From: Trinickia fusca
Lineage (GTDB): Bacteria > Pseudomonadota > Gammaproteobacteria > Burkholderiales > Burkholderiaceae
NCBI RefSeq assembly: GCF_003628145.1
Contig: NZ_RBZV01000001.1
Span: forward strand, 694,299-758,298
Direction of reading: 5' to 3'
Length of the DNA: 64,000 nucleotides
Part shown: in pieces, positions 43,443-51,788 of the stretch
How the letters are laid out: every line of letters starts with the position of its first letter
Position numbering within the stretch: position 1 is the first letter of the stretch
The notes under the pieces: model-generated
Told to the model about the DNA's origin: nothing
What the model saw: the letters and a program-made list of their open reading frames with translations, nothing else
Databases searched by the model: none
Translations under genes and position numbers: made by a program

Positions 43443-44897
43443 TTATGCAACAACGCCCACCTTGACGTTCATCTCCTTCAGCAGGGCGGCCAGTTCGCGG
43501 TTTGTGAAATCGCGGTTTTTCTTGTGGTAGTCGCCGCGCTTTTCGAGGATTTTTACCGCCATCTCGGCGGCCGCCAGCCTCGGTACGCCAGCCCTGTTCT
43601 GCAGGTATTGGCTCAACTCGACGTGACTCGACGTCATCGCATCCAGTTCGCCATCCATGAACAGGGCACGGATCAGGGGCATCTCTTCGACTCGCGCTCC
43701 TAACTTGATCCGCGCATACTCGCGCATCACGGAGCGAATATTCGCGCGATTGGCAAGAATGCCCGGCGGCGGCTGACTGATTTGGGTGCCTGGGGCGTTG
43801 AAAAGAGCGTCGAGACCCTGGCTGACCCCAAGCGAATGGGACTGGGCTCCCACCACAACAATGTCCCGGTGTGTCGTTGCAATTCCTACTGCGGCTCGCC
43901 CCTCCTGACCGTGGACCACGAGCGGCGCCATATCGCTGACGATATACGGGGCGAAATACGACATCGCCGGGGCCGAGGAACCGATCGCGCTGACGACCCT
44001 CGATACCGGCAGTACGCTCGACGATTTGAATGACCCGTTTGAAAGGTTGGTGAGATTTTTGAAGTACACCAGTATCCCAGGCTCGCGCATGTCGCCGAAA
44101 TCGTTGAGCTGGTTACGTTCCTCGAATCCCGCGATGTCGCCGGTGAAAAGAAGGCCGTGTTCGCGTAGAAATCTCAGTGTCTGGCTGTTGCGACCTCCCG
44201 GGTTTGCGCTGAGGAAGGCACGTCCATTGTTGGGCCCCACGACATAAGGTATCGCGCCATAGGCAGTGCAGACCTCCGCGTTCCACATCGCAGTCGGTCC
44301 GTCACCGACGATCAGTACGATGCTGCCGCTTTTGACCACCAAACCGGTTGAGACCCCCTGCGACCCTGTGAGGTACTCCCCAAACGGGCGCTCGATGCCC
44401 AGATGCCTTTTTTGGGTAGGCACATTCACCGACCTCTCGGGCCCGGCACCTAACGCTGCAATCACTTCGCTCGCGATGATTTCCAGCGGGGGACAGCCAG
44501 GCGATGAAACAGTCGCGACGATCTCATGGTGATCGTACTTCTCGATTTTCGTTACCGTTCCGTTGATCTCCAGCCCCTTGCCGAGTTCGAGTGCGGTCTG
44601 TTTCTGCCATCGCATGCTTTTCTGGAGTTCCTCGACTTTCGCAAACCCGCCCGATGGAGGGCCGCTCTGCGTTCCCACCAGATTGAGCGCTGCCGAACTT
44701 TGCCCCAACCGCAACCCAGCCAGCACGTGTTGCCAGTCAAACGGCTGCGCGCCGGGTCTGCCCACGATGGCCAACGGCAGGTCCACGCCATCGGCCTTCG
44801 CATGCGGCGTGCGCTGCGCCCAACGAGACAGCGCCTCGATCGCTGTCGGGCCCCTGCCTATCAGAAGCCTTCCTACACTCAAAACAGGATTCTTCAT
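43443..44897 (-). CDS. Rossmann-type (FAD/NAD-like) oxidoreductase-related protein
   Basis: 484 residues; GAGGAGAAG precedes the start. A dinucleotide-fold segment is visible in the middle: IVLIVGDGPTAMWNAEVCTAYGAIPYVVGP (GxGxxA pattern, about 212-240). Another conserved-looking block follows (VSRVVSAIGSSAPAMSYFAPYI ... GRAAVGIATTHRDIVVVGAQS), as in flavin or NAD(P) oxidoreductases of the FAD-binding family. The usual N-terminal GxGxxG is not clear; GRGPTAIEALSRW near residue 14 may be a degenerate form. No signal peptide. Lies in the low-GC island between cysteine-enzyme-like genes. It could modify or protect an effector or make a small molecule; not assigned. Confidence 0.55.
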   Translation of the reverse strand: MKNPVLSVGRLLIGRGPTAIEALSRWAQRTPHAKADGVDLPLAIVGRPGAQPFDWQHVLAGLRLGQSSAALNLVGTQSGPPSGGFAKVEELQKSMRWQKQTALELGKGLEINGTVTKIEKYDHHEIVATVSSPGCPPLEIIASEVIAALGAGPERSVNVPTQKRHLGIERPFGEYLTGSQGVSTGLVVKSGSIVLIVGDGPTAMWNAEVCTAYGAIPYVVGPNNGRAFLSANPGGRNSQTLRFLREHGLLFTGDIAGFEERNQLNDFGDMREPGILVYFKNLTNLSNGSFKSSSVLPVSRVVSAIGSSAPAMSYFAPYIVSDMAPLVVHGQEGRAAVGIATTHRDIVVVGAQSHSLGVSQGLDALFNAPGTQISQPPPGILANRANIRSVMREYARIKLGARVEEMPLIRALFMDGELDAMTSSHVELSQYLQNRAGVPRLAAAEMAVKILEKRGDYHKKNRDFTNRELAALLKEMNVKVGVVA

Positions 44898-45002
44898 CGT
44901 TCTTCTCCTCGCTCAAATCCTTTTCCAGCCTCTACGGTGCCTCGTTTGTAACGCTGACTGCACGAGAGCTCGCACCAAGCCTGACCAAAGACAACTCGGA
45001 AA

Positions 45003-45620
45003 TCACGTTCCGGACGGGCGAAAGTGATTGGCGGTAGTAGGGGGGGAAGTAGTCGTTGAGATCCCATGTCGACGCGCTACGGCGATCATCGAAAATACTT
45101 CTTCCCAATCAAGCCAATTATTAAATGCCGAGATAGACATCCTCAAATTTGGCCCGCGCCAAGGATCATGGTATATTATTTCGCTCTCGCTAATTCCAAT
45201 CAAAAGAATCCAATGACTAACTACACCATAGCGCACCTTTGATGCGCAAATCACCGGGCCATTGACAATCAGGTACTTTGCCAGGTCATTCATCGTCAAG
45301 GCGGTTTGGCCAATCCTATCTCTGGGCAATGAAGGTGTAAGGCCGGCCGATTGAAGTTGGCTTATGAGTATACCTGAACTTGTTCCATCCAATACGCCTC
45401 GCGGGTTATTCAATGACATCCGGTATGGCCTATTGTGGAATGCCATAAGCATGTTTATGCAGGCATCTCCGCATAGATTGATGTGTTGCTGATGGATGTA
45501 TCTGACTTTGTGGTAAATTAGTGTCGAATAATCGCTTTTATATGACTTGTCCAATGATGGATCAAATTGAGCGTCACTGCTGAAGTCAAAAAAATATTTA
45601 AGCGGACCACGTAATCGCAT
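45003..45620 (-). CDS. Papain-like/C39-like cysteine protease family protein (candidate effector)
   Basis: 205 residues from the ATG at 45620, chosen for AAAGGAGAGGG upstream. Papain-like signature: Gln45 and Cys50 in QHINLCGDACINMLMAF (Gln for the oxyanion hole), His136 in VVSHWILLIG and Asp152 in IIYHDPWRG, followed by a Trp-rich tail (FNNWLDWEE). This is the Cys-His-Asp order of C39/C70-type peptidases, a group that includes secreted effectors such as AvrRpt2. No signal peptide or membrane helix, so not a classic secreted hydrolase. The DNA is AT-richer than the flanks. Target and delivery route unknown; a bacteriocin-type peptidase is an alternative. Confidence 0.65.
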   Translation of the reverse strand: MRLRGPLKYFFDFSSDAQFDPSLDKSYKSDYSTLIYHKVRYIHQQHINLCGDACINMLMAFHNRPYRMSLNNPRGVLDGTSSGILISQLQSAGLTPSLPRDRIGQTALTMNDLAKYLIVNGPVICASKVRYGVVSHWILLIGISESEIIYHDPWRGPNLRMSISAFNNWLDWEEVFSMIAVARRHGISTTTSPPTTANHFRPSGT

Positions 45621-45840
45621 TGCCCTCTCCTTTGGTGGCGCCTCCGTTGTTGCGGGGCGTTGTTGCATAAGCGTCGCGGCGATGGTCGCGGCCAGCCGGG
45701 ACATTCCTCACGTATATTTCCGCTCCTGCTTAAAATGCCACCCGTGGTATTCGTAGGCAAAGTACGTGCGCGCTTTCGCTTTCTGATCGGGTATAGAACT
45801 TTCTTCTAAAGCTGACCGGCGCGAAGGAACTTATTCGCGA

Positions 45841-45969
45841 CGATTGGAATGAGCTTGGGCATGGCAGATATCTCGGCATCGTTCTGAAGCCGCACAGATA
45901 TCTTCTAGCGGCGTGAGCGCTAGTCTAGTTCAGCGATCGCATCCCCAGTTCTCGGACAGTTTGCAGCTT
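45841..45969. repeat. Direct repeat copy 1 flanking the CNF-like gene
   Basis: 129-base segment that recurs in the same orientation at 46909-47038. By hand the copies differ at roughly ten positions plus one single-base gap. Left edge begins CGATTGGAATGAGCTTGGGC in both. Beyond the edges the two contexts differ, so these are true duplication boundaries. Confidence 0.9.
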
Positions 45970-45983
45970 TTGCCGGAATCGTG

Positions 45984-46060
45984 CGCAGCAGCGGAATCGG
46001 GGCGAGCACGGCGGCCGAGACGGTCAGCGTGACCGGCCGAAATCGGCGCACTGTCGCGCC
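45984..46060 (-). pseudogene. Relic of an RND efflux permease gene
   Basis: Read on the minus strand this 77-base stretch encodes GATVRRFRPVTLTVSAAVLA then PIPLLR, against GATVRRFRPITLTAAAAVLA then LIPLLR in the intact permease gene at 48778-48854. About 67 of 77 bases match without gaps. It is a fragment only, next to direct repeat copy 1 and ending at the stop of the CNF-like gene. It may come from a paralogous or ancestral efflux gene. Confidence 0.8.
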
Positions 46061-46666
46061 TTATCTCTGCATCAACCTGATGTTCTCATTGAAGTAGCCG
46101 CGATATCTTCCGCCGATAGGATCAAACCCACCCTTCACGGTTGAGCCTCCATCTGTGTAAATGCCAAAGCTCAGAACATGCCACCAATTGTGACGATAAA
46201 CGCAGATAAACTGAACAAGCGGATACTTGTAACGCTCTGCGCCGTCGCCTCGCCAATATGCATTGGCCTCAATCCGACATACTGTAGCCCCGGCATTGCG
46301 TACTCTCCCCATGCATCTTCCGTTGCTATCATGATGAAAGACAAATTGATTGTTCTGTACCGTCACCTCCAGTGCACATCCATTCATTCCACCGGTTACA
46401 ACGATCGTGCCTTCTGCAATACCATTAACCGGCCCAACAGTGACATTGCCCACTCCGTGAACATATGGAAAATAAAAATCACGACCGCTTTCGCTTCGAT
46501 TAATCGTTAATTCATTAATTCCATTGATCAAGGTCGTTGCTATGTTAACTCGGCCGCCGGTTGGAACTCCAGGTATGCTCGCATTTTTTACAAAGAATAC
46601 ATTTCTGCCTGCGGTCTCGCTCGGAAACATTCTCAAGCGCATGAGATTCATAAAGGCATCATGCAT
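46061..46666 (-). CDS. CNF/BLF1/CheD-like cysteine deamidase candidate (toxin/effector)
   Basis: 201 residues; AGGAG nine bases upstream of the ATG at 46666. A beta-rich protein with a Cys/His pair in the spacing of the CNF deamidase fold: Cys97 in VVTGGMNGCALEV and His111/His112 in FVFHHDSNG, 14-15 residues apart (CNF1 uses Cys866 and His881; Burkholderia BLF1 uses Cys94 and His106, as I recall). The Ser/Asn-Gly-Cys context and the strand before the His fit. No signal peptide; the C terminus is Gly/Tyr-rich (GGFDPIGGRYRGYFNENIRL). The gene is AT-rich, flanked by direct repeats and by a transposase relic, so likely acquired. Overall similarity is weak; a structural match is needed to confirm. 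Confidence 0.5.
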   Translation of the reverse strand: MHDAFMNLMRLRMFPSETAGRNVFFVKNASIPGVPTGGRVNIATTLINGINELTINRSESGRDFYFPYVHGVGNVTVGPVNGIAEGTIVVTGGMNGCALEVTVQNNQFVFHHDSNGRCMGRVRNAGATVCRIEANAYWRGDGAERYKYPLVQFICVYRHNWWHVLSFGIYTDGGSTVKGGFDPIGGRYRGYFNENIRLMQR

Positions 46667-46908
46667 TCATTTTTCTCCTGTTAAGTGGTCCTGGTGAAAA
46701 GGTACGATTCCTAATACACATCTCGGCTCAAGGGGCATGGCGCCGAAGAGCGCGTAGGGTTTCGGCGCCGTCATGACTTTCTGCAAGCCTTCCCATATGG
46801 TCTTGGTGCCGGGCTCATCGTCGCCGTTGCTTGCAAGGAAGCCGCCCAGTTGCACGTTAGGCGCGGGACTTCGGTGAGCTTGGGCGCGCCCTCGGGGCTA
46901 CGCTTATA
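46667..46908 (-). pseudogene. Remnant of an IS4-type transposase C terminus
   Basis: The minus-strand frame 46667-46855 reads QLGGFLASNGDDEPGTKTIW then EGLQKVM, the conserved C-terminal motif of IS4-family transposases (LGGFLxRKxDGEPGxKTxWxGLQRxxD). The residues just upstream (PEGAPKLTEVPRL) continue the same protein in another frame, showing a frameshift near 46855. The original C terminus is replaced by unrelated residues, and nothing of the catalytic core remains. Its end carries the ribosome site of the CNF-like gene. Confidence 0.75.
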
Positions 46909-47038
46909 CGATTGGAATGAGCTTGGGCATGGGCAAATATCTCGGCGTCGTTCTGAAGCCACCCAGATATCTTCTAGCGGCGTGAGCGCTAGTCTAGTTG
47001 AGCTATCGCGGCCCCAGTTCTCGGACAGGTTGCAGCTT
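46909..47038. repeat. Direct repeat copy 2 flanking the CNF-like gene
   Basis: 130-base direct copy of 45841-45969, 1068 bases further on. Its right flank leads into the end of the efflux operon; its left flank joins the transposase relic. Confidence 0.9.
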
Positions 47039-47082
47039 GCGCCAGAAACGTCCTGGCCGCAGGCCGACGATTCGCCACGAAG

Positions 47083-47105
47083 GGGCACGCGTTTCCCGCG
47101 TGCCC
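47083..47105 (-). terminator. Hairpin at the end of the RND efflux operon
   Basis: Perfect 9-bp stem GGGCACGCG/CGCGTGCCC with a five-base loop, about 45 bases after the outer-membrane factor stop on the minus strand. No clear T-run follows, so termination strength is uncertain. Confidence 0.6.
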
Positions 47106-47149
47106 GAACCACCGCATACCTCACTCACGGGTTGCTTCGGCCGCGCCGG

Positions 47150-48613
47150 CTACCCGCCTTGTACCGCCGGCAATTCCCCCATCGCTTGAAACAGCATGGC
47201 CGTATCGCTGAGCCGCTGCGCTTGAGCGCGAATCGCGTCGAGCTGCACGCTCAGATACTGCTGCTCGCTTTGGCGTGCCGCCGTCGCGGGCACCGCGCCG
47301 AGGCGATGGCGTGCATCGGTTTCGGTGAAGGCCTGCTGCGCGGCGCGCGCTTGCGTGTCGGTTGCATCGAGCGTTTGCGCATCGTGTTCCAATGCCGCCA
47401 GCGAATCGGCCACGTTCTGGAATGCCGACAACACGGCCGCCTTGTACTGCTCGAGCGCGGCTTGGTAGGCATCGACGGCCGCACGCCGCTGCGCGAGCAG
47501 CGCGCCGCCGTGAAAGAGCGGTTGCGTGAGCGAACCTCCGATGCTCCATAGCGCACCCGCGCCCGAGAGCGCATTCGCCCAACTGAAGCCGCCTTGACCC
47601 ATCGACGCCGTCAAAGACAAGCTCGGAAACAGCTGTGCCGTCGCTACGCCGACTTCCGCTGCCGCAACCTTCACGGCCGCATCGGCTGCGCGAATGTCGG
47701 GGCGGGCGCGCAGCAACGTCGACGGCACCACGACCGGGACCGATGACGGCAACGACAGGCTGGCCAGATCGAGCGGTTCAGGTGCGGCATCGGGCGTACG
47801 TCCCAGCAGCACCGCGAGCGCATGGCGCGAGGCCGCATATTGCTGACGTAGCGCGGGCAGGTTGGCCGCCAGCGCCGCTGCGCTTTGCCGCGAGGCAAGC
47901 GACTGCGCATGCGCAACGGCGCCCAACGTGTAACGCTTTTCATCCTCCGCAGCCGTTTCGCTTGCGAGCGTAACGAGACGCTCCGTGACATCGATCTGCT
48001 GCTTGAGCATAGCGACGTTGATCGCGCCTGCGACGATGTTCGCAGCCAGTGCACGGCGCGTGGCATCGAGCTCGAACGCCTGCACGTCGACACGCTCGCC
48101 GAGCGCGGCATTGGCATAGCGCGCCGCGCCGAACAGGTCGAACGTGTAGTGCAACTGCAATTGCCCGACGAACACGTTGTAAAGCACGGTGTTGGGGCCG
48201 GCCTCGGGGATGCCGAGGTTGCGCTGGCGCGTGGCTTGCCCGCTCGCATCGATCGAGGGCAGCAGCGACGAGCCGATTTGTGCGCGCAGCTGCTCGCGTG
48301 CCGAGGCCAGAGACTGCTTTGCCGCGGCCAGCGTCGGGCTGTTGCGCAGGCCCTCGTCGACTAGGGCATCGAGCGCGTCCGATCGGTACAGCCGCCACCA
48401 TTGCGGCATCGGTTCGGCGCCGACGTCGAAGCGCTGGGTGACGCCACCCGCCGCGACCGTCTGAGCCGGCGCGGCGTCGGCGCCGTAGTGGGCAGGCGAG
48501 GGCATCGCGGGCGGTTTCCCGTCAGGGCCGAGCGCGCAGCCTGCGGCAAGCAGGCTGGCGGCCGCGAGCGCACACCACCCGGGTACGCGACGCTGAATAT
48601 CGAGGTGGCTCAT
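47150..48613 (-). CDS. NodT-family outer-membrane factor lipoprotein of an RND pump
   Basis: 487 residues from the ATG at 48613. Lipoprotein signal (LLAAGC-ALGPDG), then two OEP-type domains (about 75-260 and 290-470): YRSDALDALVDEGLRNSPTLAAAKQSLASAREQL, LHYTFDLFGAARY, SLTQPLFHGGALLAQRRAAVDAYQAALEQYKAAVLSAFQNVADSLAAL. TolC-like channel for the pump encoded just upstream; one base separates the genes. The N-terminal Cys anchors it to the outer membrane. Confidence 0.92.
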   Translation of the reverse strand: MSHLDIQRRVPGWCALAAASLLAAGCALGPDGKPPAMPSPAHYGADAAPAQTVAAGGVTQRFDVGAEPMPQWWRLYRSDALDALVDEGLRNSPTLAAAKQSLASAREQLRAQIGSSLLPSIDASGQATRQRNLGIPEAGPNTVLYNVFVGQLQLHYTFDLFGAARYANAALGERVDVQAFELDATRRALAANIVAGAINVAMLKQQIDVTERLVTLASETAAEDEKRYTLGAVAHAQSLASRQSAAALAANLPALRQQYAASRHALAVLLGRTPDAAPEPLDLASLSLPSSVPVVVPSTLLRARPDIRAADAAVKVAAAEVGVATAQLFPSLSLTASMGQGGFSWANALSGAGALWSIGGSLTQPLFHGGALLAQRRAAVDAYQAALEQYKAAVLSAFQNVADSLAALEHDAQTLDATDTQARAAQQAFTETDARHRLGAVPATAARQSEQQYLSVQLDAIRAQAQRLSDTAMLFQAMGELPAVQGG

Positions 48614-48614
48614 A

Positions 48615-51600
48615 TCAATTCCCAGTGTGGGCGTCAGCCGACGGCGGCACATCGCGCTCATCGAGCTTCACCCTGAACGACGCCGCGTAAAGCGCCGGCA
48701 AGTAGAACAACGTCAACACCGTCGCGCTCGTGATGCCGCCCATCAGCGCGGTGGCCATCGGCCCGAAGAAGTTCGAGCGCAGCAGCGGGATCAGGGCGAG
48801 CACGGCGGCGGCGGCCGTCAGCGTGATCGGCCGGAAGCGGCGCACCGTCGCGCCGACGATCGCGTCGAAGCGTCGATGGCCGGCCGCGATGTCCTGCTCG
48901 ATCTGATCGACGAGAATCACCGAGTTGCGCATGATGATGCCGAACATCGCGATCACGCCGAGCATCGCCACGAAGCCGAATGGCTTGCCGAACAGCAGCA
49001 GCGTCGCGACGACGCCGATGAGGCCGAGCGGGGCCGTCAGCACGACCATCAGCACGCGAGCGAAGCTTTGCAGCTGAATCATCAGCAGCGTGAGCACGGC
49101 GATCGCCATCAGCGGCATCTGCGCGTTGATCGAGGTTTGTCCCTTCGCGCTTTCCTCGACCGAGCCGCCGATTTCGATGCGATAGCCGAGCGGCAACGTG
49201 GCGCGCTGCTGCGTGAGCGCACGGTCGATGTCATGCGTCACGTCGATGCCTTGCGCGTCGCCGCGCACGTCCGACTGGACGGTGATGGTCGGCTGGCGGT
49301 CACGTTCCCAGACGACGCCGTATTCGAGCGCGTTGCGCACGTGTCCGAGCGAACCGAGCGGCACGGGGCCATTGGGCGTCGGCATCGCGAGACTCGCGAG
49401 CTTGGCCGGATCGACGCGCGCTGCTTTGGGCGCGCGCAGATCGACGCTGATCAGCTTGTCGCGTTCGCGGTATTGCGTGACGGTATAGCCCGACAACGTC
49501 ATCGCGAGGAAGCTCGACACGTCTTGTGACGTGACGCCGAGCGCGCGCGCTTTCTGCTGGTCGATCTCGAACGAGACCGAGCGTTCGCCGGGCTCGTCCC
49601 AGTCGAACTGCACGTTGCGCGTGCGCGCATCGGCGCGCATCGTGGCGGCGACCTTCTCGGCGATTCCGCGGACGGTGGCGATGTCGTCGCCGCTCACGCG
49701 AAACTGCACGGGATAGCCCACGGGCGGGCCGTTCTCGAGGCGCGACAGGCGCGTGCGCACGGCCGGGAAGTCGTTCTCGAGCGTCGTATCCAGCCAGCGT
49801 GCGAGCTTCTCGCGGTCCTCGACGGACTTGGCCGTCACGACGAACTGCGCGAAGTTCGGCTGCGGCAGCTGCTGATCGAGCGGCAGATAGAAGCGCGGCG
49901 CGCCCGTGCCGACGAAGTCGACGAAGTGATCGATCTCGGGCCGGCCGTCGAGCGTCTTCTCGAGGCGCTTGGACTCGCGCAGCGTCGCATCGAACGAGGC
50001 GCCTTCGGGCAACCGCACGTCGATCAGCAACTCGGGCCGATCCGAGCTCGGGAAGAACTGCTGCGGCACGAGTGAGAACGCGGCCAGCGCGCAAACGAAC
50101 AGCGCCGCCGTGATGCCGAGCACGACGAAGCGGCGCTCGACGCACCAGGTGATCCACACCGACAGGCGCCTGTAGAAACGCGTGTCGTAGATGTCGTGCT
50201 CGTGATCGTGCGCCTCGCCGTGGGCGCGCTTGCGTTCGGGCAGCATGTGATAGCCGAGCAGCGGGATCAGCACGACGGCCGCGAACCAAGACGCGATCAG
50301 GGCAATGGCCGACACCTCGAAGATCGAGCGCGTGTATTCGCCGGTGCTCGATTTGGCGAGCGCGATCGGCAAAAAGCCCGACACCGTCACGAGCGTGCCC
50401 GTGAGCATCGGAAACGCCGTGCTCGTGTAGGCGAATGCGGCGGCTTTGGCGCGCTTGGCGCCTTGCTCGAGCTTCACGGCCATCATCTCGACGGCGATGA
50501 TCGCATCGTCGACGAGCAGGCCCAGCGCGAGCACGAGCGTGCCCAGCGAGACTTTGTGCAGGCCGATGTCGAACAGATACATGCACAGCGCGGTGACGGC
50601 CAACACGATCGGAATCGAGATCACGACGACCATGCCCGTCCGCACGCCCAGTGACACGAGGCTGACGATCAGCACGATCGCGACAGCCTCGCCGACCGCC
50701 TCGAGAAAATCGTCGACCGAATGCGACACCGCATGCGGCATGCTCGCGACCTCGGTGAGCTTCAAGCCGGCCGGCAAGTGCGCGCGCAGTTCGACGGATT
50801 GGGCATCGAGCGCGTGCCCGAGGCGCACGACGTCGCCGCCGGGCTGCATCGTCACGCCGATGCCGAGCACCGCGTGGCCGTTCGCGCGCATTTGCGTCGA
50901 GAGCGGATCGTCGTAGCCGCGCTTGATCGTGGCGATGTCGCCGAGGCGGAACGTGCGGTGGTTGATGCTGATCAGCATGTCGGCGAGCGCGCGCACGTCG
51001 TTGAACTGACCATTGGGCCGCACGAATACACGGTCGTCGGCCGTCGTGACGGTGCCGGCCGACACGACGGCGTTCTGTGCGTTGATCGCCTCCGCGAGCT
51101 GCTGCGGCGACACGTTCAGGCGCGTGAGCTGTGCGTTCGAGATCTCGATGTAGACGTGCTGATCGGGATCACCGAAGTAGTCGACCTTCGCGACGCCAGG
51201 CACGCGCAACAGCACCGTGCGTAGCTCGTCGGCGTAGTCGTGCAGCTGCGCCGGCGAAAAGCCGTCGCCGTCGAGTGTGTAGACGTTCGTGTAAACGTCG
51301 CCGAACTCGTCGTTGAAAAAAGGCCCGACGACGCCGGGCGGCAGCGTCGCGGCGATGTCGCCGACTTTCTTGCGCACCTGGTACCAGGTCTCCGGCACAT
51401 CCTTGGCGGGCGCCGAGTCCTTCATCGTGAAGAAGATCATCGACTCGCCCGGCCGCGAATAGCTGCGCTGAAAGTCGATGGCGGGCGTCTCCTGCAGTTT
51501 GCGGCCGATGCGGTCGGTGATCTGCTCCTGCACCTGGCGCGCGGTCGCGCCGGGCCACAGCGTACGAATCACCATCACGCGGAACGTGAACGGCGGGTCT

Positions 51601-51788
51601 TCCGATTGCGACAGCCGCGAATAGGCGAGGATGCCGGCCAGCGTGGCCAGCGTGATCAAAAAGACGACGAGTGCCTGATGGCGAAGTGCCCAGGCGGACA
51701 GATTGAAGCGGCCTTCTTCGGGGGACGCAGCCGTGTCGGCGGCGACGCTCGACGGCGTACGCACGCCGTCGTGATCATGGGTACTCAT
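48615..51788 (-). CDS. RND efflux permease subunit
   Basis: 1057 residues from the ATG at 51788 (the longer frame upstream is antisense of the adaptor gene). Twelve-helix RND protein: first helix ALVVFLITLATLAGILAYSRL with SEDPPFTFRVMVIRTLWPG, the periplasmic head repeats, the central helices with LGLLVDDAIIAVEMM (Asp relay), and the second half ending in LMMIQLQSFARVLMVVLTAPLGLIGVV and FGIIMRNSVILVDQIEQD. The pump exports drugs or other amphiphiles using proton motive force; substrates unknown. Start overlaps the adaptor stop (ATGA). A 77-base stretch of it is echoed as a relic at 45984-46060. Confidence 0.95.
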   Translation of the reverse strand: MSTHDHDGVRTPSSVAADTAASPEEGRFNLSAWALRHQALVVFLITLATLAGILAYSRLSQSEDPPFTFRVMVIRTLWPGATARQVQEQITDRIGRKLQETPAIDFQRSYSRPGESMIFFTMKDSAPAKDVPETWYQVRKKVGDIAATLPPGVVGPFFNDEFGDVYTNVYTLDGDGFSPAQLHDYADELRTVLLRVPGVAKVDYFGDPDQHVYIEISNAQLTRLNVSPQQLAEAINAQNAVVSAGTVTTADDRVFVRPNGQFNDVRALADMLISINHRTFRLGDIATIKRGYDDPLSTQMRANGHAVLGIGVTMQPGGDVVRLGHALDAQSVELRAHLPAGLKLTEVASMPHAVSHSVDDFLEAVGEAVAIVLIVSLVSLGVRTGMVVVISIPIVLAVTALCMYLFDIGLHKVSLGTLVLALGLLVDDAIIAVEMMAVKLEQGAKRAKAAAFAYTSTAFPMLTGTLVTVSGFLPIALAKSSTGEYTRSIFEVSAIALIASWFAAVVLIPLLGYHMLPERKRAHGEAHDHEHDIYDTRFYRRLSVWITWCVERRFVVLGITAALFVCALAAFSLVPQQFFPSSDRPELLIDVRLPEGASFDATLRESKRLEKTLDGRPEIDHFVDFVGTGAPRFYLPLDQQLPQPNFAQFVVTAKSVEDREKLARWLDTTLENDFPAVRTRLSRLENGPPVGYPVQFRVSGDDIATVRGIAEKVAATMRADARTRNVQFDWDEPGERSVSFEIDQQKARALGVTSQDVSSFLAMTLSGYTVTQYRERDKLISVDLRAPKAARVDPAKLASLAMPTPNGPVPLGSLGHVRNALEYGVVWERDRQPTITVQSDVRGDAQGIDVTHDIDRALTQQRATLPLGYRIEIGGSVEESAKGQTSINAQMPLMAIAVLTLLMIQLQSFARVLMVVLTAPLGLIGVVATLLLFGKPFGFVAMLGVIAMFGIIMRNSVILVDQIEQDIAAGHRRFDAIVGATVRRFRPITLTAAAAVLALIPLLRSNFFGPMATALMGGITSATVLTLFYLPALYAASFRVKLDERDVPPSADAHTGN

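Noticed and set aside
46667-46855. 62-codon frame as an independent small protein
   Set aside because: Its sequence is the tail of an IS4 transposase with a frameshift before it, so it is listed as a pseudogene.
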